A stretch of DNA of 64,000 bases from Beta vulgaris subsp. vulgaris (GCF_026745355.1 NC_079202.1:63833055-63897054); one strand, 5' to 3'. Numbered from the stretch's first letter, positions 10,958 to 23,657 are shown. The notes: generated by a model not told the origin, from the letters alone. Numbers and translations are program-made.

Positions 10958-13640
10958 AAACGTATGCAAAAATACTTGCTTACTACTTCCGATTTTAATT
11001 TATGCAAGTGTTCCCGGCCATTGTCAAAAAAAATAAAAATGCTTGCTTACATTATGCTTAAAAACCTATATTGACGCTACCGGTGTTTTCATTTAATACA
11101 TGCATCATAATAGGGAAATTTGCACCATTCATAGATTATGTGATACAGTGATAGAATATATGAATTTGAGAGTAGGTACTATCATATATGAATAATTGAA
11201 TACACAATAACTATAATGACATACACTAGATTAATAGAGAAGACACATACAACAGGCGCCGCCCAAAGTAATTAAGCTTAAACCAAATGAAGGAAGTAAA
11301 CATTTGCTTTTCTTTTGTGATGCCTAATTTCCTGTTGTTTATGAAGGTGCGTTCACCTTTTTGCGTTCACTGTTTACGTAAATCTAAGGCAGATAACAAC
11401 TGGGAAAGGTATAACGAGGGAAGTTTTTCTCTTGTTTCAGGTTGGTAAAGGTTTCAAATTTATGAATCACTTTATGTTACGTTGAAAACCACATTTTTCT
11501 CATATTTCTTTGGGTGATGTCCTACTCATCTGACATCTATGTGCAGTACTTTTTTTGGAGACGTTGCGTTGATGAATTCAAAAGACATGACATACCTTGA
11601 TACCAAAGCTGGTGTACGTAATTACGTATTATGGAAAGACGAGAGAAGGAGTCCATGCAAAGTCAAAAACATTAAACATACGAAGTATCGTACATAAATA
11701 AGTTAAGAGTTGTTTGTTATGGTTTTTTGTTTTTACTCAGTATTTCTATATAAAATTAATTAAAATCAAAAATATAAATATGACATGCGAAATGCATTTA
11801 TATATTCTTTGCTGTCAACTTTTAAAATCAATGTGCTTGGTAATTTTGGTATAAGTATCATATTTTCTAAATTCTTTAAAAGTCTAAAATAAACTTGTAT
11901 AAGTATCATTACTTTTAAGATGGGAGGGAAGTTTTACTCTACATTAAGTTAATTGTGGACTTACAACACCTTATGCCACACAACTTGCCTTGAATAATTA
12001 AATTCAATTACTTCAAGGATCGTGTCTTGCTTTGAGTAGACAAGGAAATTACCAACTTTATTTGCCACCACAATTGATGAGAAGTTATGGGGCATTCTCT
12101 ATGGTGTCTTTATAATAAAATATGTATTTTTTGGTTTGAACCGAGCTGAATAAGATCGTCTTTAAAAGGAAACCAACTAAACTAAATTGAGCTGAAGTGA
12201 ACTTAAAGTAGTTGTTCCTAAAAGAACAGGGTTTATGTCATGACAATACAATCTCCTTAAGCCTTGGAAGTTTTTAGCTTTTCATAGAAATTTCTACTTC
12301 TCATACTTAACCAAACAACTATTTCAATGCAAATGACCTTTTTGTTGAACGAGTGCCTTCAATATTTTATTGTAAGAGGGAGTAAGAGAAGACTTTTTAG
12401 TTATAAGTGCAAACATAACTTTTTGTGTTTTTCTCCTTTCCAATGCTTTAGAAAGAGATTTTTTTTTTGCTTTTTATTCACTGCGATGAGACGCCTCTAA
12501 TTCATTGTGATTTTTCACAAATTATTTGAGTTTTCACAAAGAAATCGTCCCTTTAATTTTATTAATCAATATATATTTTCTCTATTGAGATTAGATTGTA
12601 ACGTCATCCCTCTAATACTCTTTTAGGATTATTAGAGTAATTTATTTTATTCTTTGTTACTTTACATTTAAGCAAGATATTCGAAAATCGAATCATATAT
12701 ACTTTGATTTTAGAGGAAGTGACAATTTCTCCATGCCAACATCCCAAGATGACGTATACAACTATTTTTTCTAGACATAGCGAGTAAATGATATTCTCTT
12801 TTATGTCAATTCACAAAATACAGTTTAATTTTGTAATCTAATTTATTTAAGCCAAAATTTGAGAACTTTGTGGAAGAAATTGACGCCGGCAATAGTCGAA
12901 ATAAGATCCTTATATTTTCTAGGATGTATTTCATTTCTTAAAATAATGTAAATGATAATAAATCATGGATGTACCTAATTTGTTTTGTATAAAGAGCCAT
13001 AAAAGACAACGATATAAACAAATAATAAATTAACATGATCTTATATATGCTGAGTTATGAATATAACACCCCATGACTTTACGAAGTGAGTCTATATATT
13101 AGTTAAAAGTTGAGATATGTAAATTAACAATCATGAACTAATAAGTGATTTCTGCACAACGGTTTAGCATTTGTGCCGTTGCAACTTGCATGCAGTATAT
13201 CGGACAGACGTAGTAACTAGTAATTAGTTGATACTAACCTTGTACATGCATGCATATGCATGCTACATGCAGTGTAATCTCGGAGTAAAGCCGTAGGTTA
13301 ATGGCTTCGATCTCTATTTATTACTAATGTATCAGTGTGACTATAAACGTTGTCTCATATCGCTTCTATTAACTTTTCTTTCTTGTCAGTGAGTCAGTGA
13401 CTTTTCTCTGGTTAAAACCCTGCGCCACATGTAATATTTGTGCCGATACTAAACGACGCCATTTGTCATCTGAAAACCAATAGTAATACACTACACTTTC
13501 ATTTGTATCATGATGTGAATTCCTCATCCTCTTTTGATATTAAGGCTGAACATAATTAAGGGTTTGTTGTTTTAGACATGAAACAATTGAATTGAATAAA
13601 ACTGATTGCAATTGAATTGAATTGAACTGATTGCAATTAT
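10958..13640. other. Gene-free stretch
   Basis: No gene was recognised. The region near 13240-13270 is rich in CATGCA/GCATGC motifs. At 13580-13640 a short tandem theme of GAATTGAA and TGATTGCAATT occurs. The rest is AT-rich with no supported element. Confidence 0.45.
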
Positions 13641-13649
13641 TTTATTTTT

Positions 13650-13960
13650 TTGAAAGAGAAATTTCATTAATAATTGAAAGCCAAACGGTATCTACAATAG
13701 ATATTAAAGAAAAAAAAGATACAATTAAACAAGGTTAAATCAAATTCGTCTTCGAAGAAACTACAATGAACTAGATCGAGCAATACAGCGCAATCCCCTT
13801 GTATTTGTTGAATTAAGCAACTATTGATGAGGAAGTCTATCATTCTGACATAGTTTTGGAAGAGCATTCTTGATCGAGCCATATTAACCGCATTCGAGAT
13901 TACAATACCTTCATGTTGAATCTCGAACTTCAACCAATGAGAACAATTTCTCATATTTTA
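13650..13960 (-). mobile_element. Possible minus-strand retroposon tail
   Basis: Read on the minus strand, this ends with a segment resembling a plant LINE 3' end: AATTATTAATGAAATTTCTC followed by TTTCAAAAAAA. A 95-codon minus-strand frame (13667-13954) overlaps it but shows no domain I recognise. No target duplication was found, so this is only a suggestion. Confidence 0.25.
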
Positions 13961-14069
13961 AAATTAAATAACCCTACTCACAATTTCCATAAGGGAGAAT
14001 GAGATCTCCACAACAGAGACTAAAAACCTCATAATAGGATCTGAAAAAACCTCATAAATTAAAGAGATA

Positions 14070-14329
14070 CTCCCTCTGTATTTTTTTATCTTTCTCACTT
14101 AGAATCTTGACACTATTCACAAGTGGAGAGAATCTTTTAGATTTTTCTCGATATATAAGAAAAAAATATAGTCATGTGGGGTCTTGTTTGATTCGTCTCA
14201 ATGAGTACTTTATTAATATTCAATTATTATAATTTTTACTAATATGTAATGGAAGATAATTAACATAAAATAAGTGCATTGGCAAACGTGCAAAGTCAAA
14301 GTAGGAAAGATAAAAAAATACAGAGGGAG
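14070..14329. mobile_element. Stowaway MITE, 260 bp
   Basis: The element has terminal inverted repeats CTCCCTCTGTATTTTTTTAT and ATAAAAAAATACAGAGGGAG. It is flanked by TA (14068-14069, 14330-14331). The arms match for about 25 bp. A truncated relative of the same element lies at 25250-25440. Confidence 0.9.
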
Positions 14330-14449
14330 TACTAATTTATTCAACAAAACAAGAAATAAAAACTGAAAATAAAAGGGAAAAAGAGGCTTACCATGGATGA
14401 AATCATCCATGACAGCCCCTAAATTGTTGAAGAAAAGGTAGAGGAGGCT

Positions 14450-15471
14450 AGGACTTTAGAGAGAAAATATATTATATTTCTTGTTTTGAGATGTTATATT
14501 TGATAGCAACTCAATTGAGATGTTATATTTGATAGCAACTCAATTTCAAACATTTTGAGCTTAAATTTTATTTAACCTCTTAACCCAAATACAATTATTT
14601 AGGTGACTTAAACTTATAACACTACTCATTTAAGGTGACTTAAATATGTTGTCAAACAGAGCCTAAATAACTTTATTTTTTTTATAATGACTATTGTATA
14701 AGTGATTAAAGTAGTGTGTTGGAAACAATGAAAAAAAGTGTCTCTTCAATTAAAGGAAAGATTTATCTTTACGAAAATAGAAATTAACATCGTAAATCTA
14801 AAAATTTGGACGGCTTTTCCTATTAATTTCCAAGTTTTTCTGTCAGTTGACTCATTTTCATATGAATCCTATGTGAGTCCATTTGTCAAGTTAAGATATA
14901 CCTTTTTTTTATGTCCAGATACTCGATCTTTTATGTCATTTGCCTCTCTCCATTACACCCAACAATCTACCCTGACTAACTAGAGGATGACAATATAAGA
15001 TGTTAGATTCAACGATGTAGCATATTACGCACGCACCACATTAAGTGTGAAGTGCGTAGGGGCACAAGTCAGGCTTGCACCACCCGACATTTCATATGAT
15101 ATATAAATCATTTAGATCTATTCCTGCAAATAACATAAATAAGGATATCGAATAGCATACGCAATCGAATTTACCTTGTAATAAATATATCGTATTATGA
15201 GACAGAGAGAGTGCGACGATATTTTTCATAATCGTAACTTGAATCCCTCCCTAGCCAATCCAATGGATACGTACGTCGTCTATCGGTCTATAGTATATAT
15301 TGATATATCTTCTCTAACAAGATTTGAAACCATATAAATAGTATAGTTGAACCAAGGCCATAGGTTCATATGTTTGTAATCTAGTGGATTCACTTTCACA
15401 TTATAATATTAAAAGTGTGTGTCTCTTATTAAATATCATCAAATATCATGAAGATGTCCTTCCTTTACCCC
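14450..15471. other. Intergenic stretch and NIA upstream region
   Basis: A 29-bp unit containing GAGATGTTATATTTGATAGC is duplicated in tandem at about 14488-14545. Downstream sequence up to the TATA box would hold the nitrate reductase promoter. I see no motif here that I can assign to a nitrate-response element with confidence. Confidence 0.4.
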
Positions 15472-15479
15472 TATATATA
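15472..15479 (+). promoter_or_regulatory. TATA box of the nitrate reductase gene
   Basis: TATATATA lies in CCCCTATATATACACA, about 180 bp before the NIA start codon. A transcription start about 30 bp downstream, near 15505-15515, would give a 5' leader of roughly 140 nt. That leader contains a pyrimidine-rich TTTTCTCTTTTCC stretch at about 15582-15617. Position and sequence support the call; the start site itself is inferred. Confidence 0.65.
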
Positions 15480-15651
15480 CACATCGTCTACCCCGCCCAC
15501 TTTTTTCCAGTGAAACACAAAACCAAACTTAGAGAATACTAAAAAACCAGGTCAAGAAATATTGAGGAAGAAGCGTAGTCTTTTCTCTTTTCCTTTTCTT
15601 TTTCTTTGTTCTTCTTAAAATTCCTACATTTTTTTCTGTTGTTTTTGAGCG

Positions 15652-18600
15652 ATGGCAGCATCTGTCGATCGCCAGTATAACCCATCAACCATAAACGGCG
15701 TCGTTCGTACACCATTCACAACTCACCACCGTTCCGACTCACCGATTCGGGGGTATAATTTTAACTCGCCCTCGAATGAGCGTATTAAACCTCCTGAGAC
15801 GAAGGTGTCTAGCAATATTTATTACAGCGATAGTGATGATGAGGAAGACGAAGAAGAGATCAACGAATGGAATGAGTTGATCAAGAAAGGTAACAGTGAA
15901 TTAGAGCCATCCAGTGTGGATGCTCGTGATGAGGGAACAGCTGATAATTGGATAGAAAGAAATTCATCAATGATCCGTCTTACAGGGAAACATCCCTTTA
16001 ATTCGGAGCCACCATTAACCCGTTTAATGCATCACGGGTTTATTACTCCGGTTCCGCTACATTATGTGCGGAACCACGGTCCAGTCCCCAACGCTAAGTG
16101 GGAGGACTGGACCGTTGAGGTAACCGGGCTGGTCAAAAGACCAGCCCGGTTTACCATTGACCAATTGGTCAATGAGTTCCAAAGCCGGGAGTTCCCTGTC
16201 ACACTTGTGTGTGCAGGGAACCGAAGGAAGGAACAAAATATGGTTAAACAATCTATAGGGTTTAACTGGGGATCAGCAGCAGTATCAACTTCTGTATGGC
16301 GTGGGGTCCCACTCCGCGACGTACTGAAGCGGTGTGGGATCCTCACGTCAAAGAAAGGCGCCCTCAACGTATGTTTTGAGGGCGCCGAAGACCTTCCTGG
16401 GGGCGGAGGGTCGAAATATGGTACTAGTGTAAGAAGAGAGCTCGCTCTCGATCCGGCTCGTGATATTATGTTAGCCTACATGCAAAATGGAGAAAAACTT
16501 AGCCCTGATCACGGGTTTCCGGTTCGGATGATTATTCCTGGATTTATTGGTGGCCGTATGGTTAAGTGGTTGAAGCGAATTATTGTTACCACTTCTGAAT
16601 CAGATAATTACTACCATTTTAAGGATAATAGAGTCCTTCCTTCTCATGTTGATGCTGAACTTGCAAATACTGAAGGTATATATATCTATATATCTCTAAT
16701 ACTACCTCTGTTTCATATTATTTGTAACGATTTGACATAAAGTATGAGTAGAAAATGTGAACGGAGGTAGTATCGAATTTTACGCATGTGCATACGTTAT
16801 TTTATCTGAATACACATATGTATGTTTGTATACTAATTTTGGAGCATGCAATTTATTAAATTTGCAGCTTGGTGGTACAAGCCGGAGTTCATCATAAATG
16901 AGCTAAACATAAATTCAGTGATAACAACGCCTTGCCACGAGGAGATTTTGCCTATCAACGCGTGGACTACTCAACGCCCTTACACAATTAGGGGTTATGC
17001 TTATTCTGGTATGTTTTACTACATCTTTCTCATATTAGTCAGCTAATTAACTATCTTTCTCATGTTTTAGAAGAAATGTTGATAGATATGTTATAAGCCT
17101 GCAACATCATATTATCGGAATAAGCAGACTCCCTTCTTTTTAGTAGAAATGGTTAATCTAAAGATAGAAAATGGAATTTCTGTACCAATTTACTAATGTT
17201 GGCATGTTACATTTTAATTAAATAGTCAAATTAGTACTATAAAGTTGAATCTCAGCAGGATGTCGGCAGCCTGAATAATTATAGTTTATGGTAAATCTAA
17301 CTTTGTCTACTCTTAAATCAAAAGGTTAAATTGGAAATGTAATAGTTTTGTGTTATAGAGGACAGATCGATTAATTTTACACGTTATTGGATCAAGGACT
17401 TGTTCCCAGAAAAAGAACCAGGAGGAGAATCTTTAAAGCCTTTCTAAAAAGTCAATTGCCACGACTTTGGAGGAAAATTGAATACAGGAAAAATAATTTC
17501 GTCACCCCCTTATATAACCTAGTATAACACTCTAATAGAATAATGATAATAATTGGTACATATATTTAATTACCCGATAATCATGAACTTACTAGACTTC
17601 GACTAATTCAACTTAAGGCTATGTTGCTCAGACTCTTCATTTCACCTTAAGTACCTGTGTCGAATCCTCGACACTCGGACATGGGTGGGACACTTTGTTT
17701 TGAGCTTAAAAAAAATAGTCGAGTCGGACACTTAGACACGTATCGTTGTCGGACATGGATACCCAAGTCTGAGCAACATAGATTTAAGGAAATCGAAAAA
17801 TATTTATGCGTCCTCGGAGTTCGAATTAAAAACATATCGACTATGGTTAAAGTGGAATATGTTTATGCATCCTCGGGAATTTTGGTTACCAGAAACTCCT
17901 ATAGTAATAATGAAAATGGTAACATCACATGCTTTTTGGATCTGTTTGACCCTTGAAAACTCCACTAGCTTCCAACTTCTCCTAGAAATGCAATTTCGTC
18001 CTAGTGAAGGGTCAAATACTTGGATATAGTCTATAATACGTAGTATTTACGTTTGGATGTTTTAATAAATTTACCGTTGATGTTAAAATTGTACAGGAGG
18101 AGGAAGAAAAGTAACACGAGTAGAGTTAACACTGGATGGAGGTGAAACATGGCATGTATGTGAATTGGACATCCAAGAAAAGCCTAGTAAATATGGAAAA
18201 TACTGGTGTTGGTGTTTTTGGTCTTTAGAGGTGGAGGTACTTGACTTACTTGGAGCTAAAGAGATTGCTGTTCGTGCTTGGGATGAAGGTCTCAACACCC
18301 AACCTGAAAAGCTCATCTGGAATGTCATGGTAAAAACTCTTTTTCCCGCGTTCGTTTTTAATTGCAACGTTTTTTTTATTTGAAAAATCTTATATTAATT
18401 GCAATATCGACATTCGATAACAAATCGGAATTAGAGGGTGTTTGGTATAGAAAAATTTGATGTAGGAAACGGATTCAAATAAACGTTTTCATTTCTAATT
18501 ATTTGGTATGAGTGTTAAATAACAAATACTGTTTTCGGAGGGATTCACAATCCACCCATTTGTTACCTTTATCAAATTGGTGGAAACAAATCACGTTTCC

Positions 18601-21600
18601 TTCCTCAATCATAAACCTCTCATTTGTTTCCATTTCACTGCTAGGATACCAAACAACTAGTAAAGGTAATAATAATTATTTTCATTTCTCCTTATCCAAA
18701 TCCTTTCCATTCTGCTTCCATTTAATCATACTGGTAATTTGGGAGAAAAGTCAGTTAAAAAGGGAATAATTATAACTGTTTCTTACAATCAAAAACTTTT
18801 TATGTGTTAAATCATGTTACGCATCTGAGTGGTCCTAAAGATTTTCACATGGATGCCACACATTGTTTGTAATAGATGGGCTTAGTTTATGTATGGAAGT
18901 CCTTAAAGAATTGAAGGGGTCTTTACTCTTTAGTAGCTTTTCTTGTGTTTGTCAAGTCAATAGTGGTCCTTTTTGCCCTTTCTGTGGTTGAAGAGAGTTT
19001 GTTGTTTCTTTATATAATTTGGGGGCCTACACTTTCCGTTGTTTAGCAAATAATTAGTACCAGTGTTTTGATTCCTTGCCTTATATTTCTGACCTTTCTG
19101 CTCCACTAGGTGCATGAGAAGGTGACAAAATTTTAAAGGACGATGCTATTTGCAGTCCTTCAATGTGTAATAACACATTTTCAAGTGCCAACTGAATTTT
19201 CCACACAAAATTTGCCTTGGATGACAATGCTCATCCTTTGAGCAGTTGGTTATTAATGATAGTAATGATAATAATTTATACTTTATGATAAAACTTTATC
19301 TTCAAATCTATATTTTATTTATGATTTTTAATTACAACTCAGTAGAATATGTTAAAGTATTAATATATTGTAGAAAAATAACATGAAACTTCCTTTATAA
19401 AATTACACGAATTTTCATTATTAGTAACGTTTTCATTACCACCTACCAAACACGGCTGGTAAAAGTATGAGAATTAAAGAAGTCATATTTCTAACGTTTG
19501 CCTATGTCTTAGCTTAATTTTAAAATTAGATCTGGGCATGGGCCGCACCTGTTCACGAGCTCGGTCCGCGGGCTTGGGAAAATGGCGGGCCTGGTCGGGC
19601 CCGAGCCCGTAGTGGCGGACTGTGATGGGCTTGAAAATTCCAAATTTTTTCCGTGGCCTGGTCCATGTTTTATGTTGTTGTTTGACAGTTTTAGGCTAAA
19701 AAACAAAGGAAAGGGGCTTTTGACTCGCGGGCTTGTGCCGGTGCGAGCCTGAAATAAAATTTCTTGACCGTGACAGGCTCGCGGCTCACGTAGCGGACAA
19801 CTGGCTGGGCCGGGTTGACCCGTGTGCTGGCCCGGCCTATGCCCATGTCTAGTTAAAATTGAGATGCTGTGAACGATAGGTCCTGCCTTAGTTGTTCATA
19901 TGGATAAAAAAAAAAATTTCTACAGTTCGTATAGTAATCGGTGAAGCTTCCCACACTGGATTCCAATCTCTGCGCACATTTGGTGGAAAATAGGGACTTT
20001 TAGCCGCCTAACATGATTTGATACTGCTTTAAATTATAAAATGAAAGGAGTGAGTTCCCCACCCACCCTTTGATTCTTTTAATTAATTCAAGGAGATGTA
20101 TCTTTCCCCTTCTTTTTAATCGTTGCTTTCTCCTCCATCCTTTTCCTCTGCAAGTTGGCTCAAGGTCAAATATTCTTTATTAAATACTCTATGCCTTAAT
20201 GAATATATAAAATTCAATTAGCCAGAGATTCATTAGCTAAGAGTGATTTTGATTCTATTAACTTGAAAGTGGTTTTAATCACTAATTGAATAATATTAAT
20301 TAGCGAAAATTCGTCGTTTTGTCTAGTATTTTTAAATTTCTAGCTGTAGAATCTTGAATGGCTTACATGTAACTTGATTTGTAAATGATGCATCTTTGAC
20401 CTTTTCCTTCCTTTTTACTCTACTTTTGGAATAAAATATTCACATGGATTTATTAACACACATGAAAAGTAGTATATCTTATAAATTAATGGTAGTAGTT
20501 AAAAAGAGATGTATGTATGAGTTACTTTCCTAAATAAAACATAAGAAGTAGACTAGTAAAGTATATCAACTTGTAATTAGTCACTAGTTTTTAGTCTCGT
20601 GCTATACCCTGTGTTAATAAGTGTTCCTAGATGTTTTTATCTCAAAGTAATTTTTTGATATGTAAATGTAGGGTATGATGAACAACTGCTGGTTCCGAGT
20701 TAAGACCAATGTGTGCAAGCCCCACAAAGGAGAGATTGGTATTGTATTCGAGCACCCGACTCAACCCGGCAACAAGTCGGGTGGGTGGATGGCACGTGAA
20801 CGACATCTCGAAATCTCCGATGCACCCACCTTGAAGAGGACTGCATCCACACCATTCATGAACACAACATCAAAAATGTACTCAATGTCTGAGGTGAAGA
20901 AACACAACTCAGCAGAGTCAGCCTGGATTGTTGTTCATGGACATGTGTATGATGCCACCAGGTTCCTAAAGGATCACCCGGGTGGTTCGGACAGTATCTT
21001 GATCAATGCCGGAACCGATTGCACGGAGGAGTTCGACGCCATACACTCAGACAAAGCTAAGAGGCTACTAGAGGACTTTAGAGTTGGTGAAATAATCTCA
21101 ACAGGTTACACCTCTGACTCATCTTCACCTGGTAACTCAGTACATGGTGGTTCCAACTATTCATTCTTGGCACCAATCAAAGAAGCAGCACCACTTCGTA
21201 ATGTGGCACTTAATCCAAGGGAAAGAATTTCATGCAAACTTATTGAGAAAGTTTCACTTTCACATGATGTGAGAAGGTTTAGATTTGGCTTACCATCTAA
21301 AGATCATGTGTTGGGATTACCTGTAGGTAAGCACATCTTCTTGTGTGCAAATGTTGATGATAAGCTTTGTATGAGAGCTTACACACCATCTAGTACAGTT
21401 GATGAAGTGGGATACTTTGATCTTGTGGTGAAGATTTACTTCAAGGGACAACATCCAAAGTTCCCAAATGGTGGGATAATGTCACAACATTTAGACTCAC
21501 TTGAATTGGGATCAATTGTGGAAGTGAAAGGACCATTGGGACACATTGAGTACCTTGGAAAAGGGAACTTCACAGTACATGGAAAGGCAAAATATGCAAA

Positions 21601-21991
21601 GAAGTTGGCAATGATAGCAGGAGGGACAGGAATAACACCAATATATCAAGTGATGCAGGCTATACTAAAAGATCCAGAGGATGAGACTGAAATGAATGTG
21701 GTGTATGCTAATCGAACGGAGGACGATATATTGCTAAGAGAAGAGCTTGATAATTGGGCTGATGAGTTCAGAGAACGAGTGAAGGTGTGGTATGTGGTGG
21801 AGAAGGGGCCTGAAGGGTGGCGATACGACACCGGATTTATAAGTGAGAAGATACTAAGAGAGCACATACCAGAAGTTGGGGATGATGTGCTAGCACTCAC
21901 CTGTGGACCTCCTCCTATGATTCAATTTGCAGTGCAGCCTAATTTGGATAAGATGGGATATGATATCAAGGATCAATTGTTGATTTTTTAG
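15652..21991 (+). CDS. NIA: Nitrate reductase [NADH], four exons, 905 aa
   Basis: This enzyme catalyses NADH-dependent reduction of nitrate to nitrite in the cytosol, the first step of nitrate assimilation. Coding exons are 15652-16675, 16868-17008, 18097-18329 and 20672-21991. All junctions are GT/AG and the frame is preserved, giving 905 residues. Domain order is: an acidic N-terminal tail (residues 60-76); the sulfite-oxidase-type molybdopterin domain with its Mo-ligand Cys187 in TLVCAGNRR; the dimerisation domain; hinge 1; cytochrome b5 (about 532-606, haem ligands His568 in HPGG and His591); and the FAD/NADH reductase (RAYTPS at 701-706, GGTGITP at 783-789, CGPPPM with Cys877). Hinge 1 holds R522-x-x-S525-x-P527, the known 14-3-3 inhibitory phosphosite. 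No frame break or missing key residue was seen, so the gene looks functional. The resemblance is closest to spinach-type NIA. Confidence 0.97.
16702..16770. mobile_element. Very short Stowaway-like MITE in NIA intron 1
   Basis: A 69-bp segment starts CTACCTCTGTTTCAT and ends ATGTGAACGGAGGTAG, inverted relative to each other, with TA on both sides (16700-16701, 16771-16772). It begins 26 bp after the exon 1 donor. It is probably an internally deleted Stowaway. Confidence 0.6.
17619..17781. mobile_element. hAT-type MITE (CTATGTTGCTC ends) in NIA intron 2
   Basis: Terminal inverted repeats CTATGTTGCTCAGACT and AGTCTGAGCAACATAG bound a 163-bp element rich in GTCGGACA/TGTCCGAC motifs. The flanks are ACTTAAGG (17611-17618) and ATTTAAGG (17782-17789), an 8-bp duplication with one mismatch, which fits the hAT superfamily. 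A 99-codon frame reads through it but is noncoding. A relative with similar ends lies at 52507-52681. Confidence 0.85.
18434..18658. mobile_element. Possible MITE with TGTTTGGTAT ends in NIA intron 3
   Basis: The left end GGGTGTTTGGTATAG and right end GGATACCAAACAACT are inverted, with partial similarity further inward around GGAAACGGATT and its counterpart near 18590. It begins about 105 bp after the exon 3 donor. No target duplication could be fixed, so edges and class are tentative. Confidence 0.4.
19501..19915 (+). mobile_element. SINE in NIA intron 3, split by a hAT MITE
   Basis: The left piece 19501-19526 (CCTATGTCTTAGC...) and right piece 19860-19915 (TGAGATGCTGTGAACGATAGG ... CATATGGAT plus A run) together match the order of the SINE at 6779-6902. 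The 325-bp MITE 19527-19851 and its duplicated 8-bp target separate them. Imperfect flanking repeats ATTTCTAACGTTTG (ending 19500) and ATTTCTACAGTTCG (after the tail) look like the SINE target duplication. The box B region is partly lost. Confidence 0.7.
19527..19851. mobile_element. hAT-type MITE in NIA intron 3, nested in a SINE
   Basis: Ends TAGATCTGGGCATGGGCC and GGCCTATGCCCATGTCTA are inverted repeats. Flanks TTTAAAAT (19519-19526) and GTTAAAAT (19852-19859) form an 8-bp duplication with one mismatch. The interior is GC-rich with repeated GGGCC/GGCCC and GAGCCCG motifs, typical of this hAT MITE type. It stands out from the AT-rich intron around it. Confidence 0.87.
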
Positions 21992-22492
21992 ATTAATCAA
22001 ACCAACATATATAGCGTTTGCAATGCAAGTACATTCAAGTGCCTATACTATACATGATCTAGGCAGTGCATAAATTACATGTACTGATACTCTGTGTAAT
22101 CGCCTTGGGAGTCAATATGGCATGCGTACGTTCAGCAAGTAGGTGAAATGCACTTGTGTCTACCTTCGAACGAGTGTATAGTAGAATTTCCTATATATAT
22201 TACATGGAGTATATCAACATTATATTCTATTTATGTAATATAAAGTTAAGTGGAGGTTTTTCTTCTTTTAGTTTTGATAATATGTTGTAAATATAAGTGC
22301 TCCACTAAATTGCTTGTTCATAAGTTATTTCTTTTCAATATTGGTTTAATTTGTGGAGGAGGATGTAGAAGCTAAGATAAGGCAATATTCCAAGTAGCTA
22401 GGTTCTTTTGTGTCCTTTTTTAGCTAGGTTTCTTTGTGTAAGTGGGAGATTACTAATCTGTAATCTCCAAATTTTTCTTTGTCTTTGCCTTC

Positions 22493-22498
22493 AATAAA
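22493..22498 (+). terminator. Candidate polyadenylation signal of NIA
   Basis: AATAAA occurs in TTCAATAAATTGGC, about 500 bp after the NIA stop codon. A T-rich region with FUE-like TGTGT motifs precedes it. A shorter 3' end near 22235 (TATGTAATATAAAG) is also possible, and plant signals are loose, so this is a weak call. Confidence 0.3.
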
Positions 22499-22740
22499 TT
22501 GGCATTTCATTCTTGTATAAGTGTTTCGTGATAATTGTTCCATCTTTTTTAAAAAGAAAAAAAATCCTTACTATCTTTGCTTTTATAAAACTCCGTCAGC
22601 AAACAATATTAATTTTAATACATGACTTATCTATTGAAATAACGGTTTAAATGAATTTTGATACTTTAAATTGATTGATGGGAGGATGCTCTTGATAGTT
22701 GAGAGCATGATTATGATAAACAATTAAAAAAAAAAAGGAA

Positions 22741-23657
22741 GGAAATTTATATCAAGAAAAAAAAACCTTTTAAAATTTCAGTTTTGTGAAAAAAAAAAAC
22801 CTTATAATGCGAAAACAAACCAAAAAGTATTTTTTTTTTCCCAAGATGAAACCTAATCTCATTTTCTAGTGTTGACCATGGATTTTCTAGTGTTGACCAC
22901 TTCTATTTCCCTTCTTCCTCCGTAATCACCACCTAGCCACCACTAGCAACACTTGCCGCCAGCCCCCCAACCACCCCTGCAACCCCCACTTCACCCCCAG
23001 CCCCCACCACCTGCAGCCCACCCCGCCCCCACGCCAGCAGCCCCCAACCCCTCCTTTCACCCCTCAGGCGACAACCCCCACCCCCGTACGCGCCAACCCC
23101 ACACCTTACCCTCCACCCCCCTTCTCCCCTACCTTCTCTCCTCTCCCTTCTTCCCTCCGGCCATCACCCCTCCCCCTCTCCTTTCTTCCCTCCATCACCC
23201 CTCCCCCACTCTCCTATCCCTTCGTCCATTCCCCCTCCACAGTTGCGTCACCCAGAACCCCCCTTCGCAACCCTCGCCCCAGGTAGCTCCCTCCTCCCAC
23301 CCAGCCAAGGTTAAAAAATGACTGAGGCAGTCACGTACGAGGGTGCGGGACTGCCACCTAAATGGGTGGAGGAAGGGATTGAGGGTTGCTCTTGGGGGTG
23401 TGGTGGGATGCAGCTGGTGGGGACTGGGAGTGGGGGGAAGTGGGGGTTGCATGGGTGGGTGGGGGTTGGTGGTTGGTGTTGGTAGTGGTGGTGATTATGG
23501 AGGAAGAAGGGAAATAGTAGTCAACATCGGAAAACGAGATTAGGTTTCATCTTGCAAAAATAATTTACTTTTTGGTTTGTTTTCGCAAAAAATGTTTTAA
23601 TTATAAGGTTTTCTACGCAAAATTGAACTTTTAAAAAAAAAAATTGACAAATTTTCC
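22741..23657. mobile_element. Foldback element with C-rich and G-rich arms
   Basis: The two halves are long inverted repeats. The left outer arm (GGAAATTTATATC, AAACCTTATAATGCG, CAAGATGAAACCTAATCTC, CTTCTTCCTCCGTAATCACC) is answered in reverse complement on the right (GGTGATTATGGAGGAAGAAG, GAGATTAGGTTTCATCTTG, TTATAAGGTTTTCTACG, AAATTTTCC). Inner arms are CCCCCAC-rich on the left (22950-23230) and GTGGGGG-rich on the right (23390-23490). The loop is about 23100-23335. The proline-rich 122-codon frame (22953-23321) is a composition artefact. The flanks are A-rich, so the target duplication is not resolvable. Confidence 0.75.

Noticed and set aside
17657..17956. 99-codon frame in NIA intron 2
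   Set aside because: It reads across a MITE, and the intron has proper splice sites on both sides.
22953..23321. 122-codon proline-rich frame
   Set aside because: It is produced by the C-rich arm of a foldback element and has no conserved domain or gene context.
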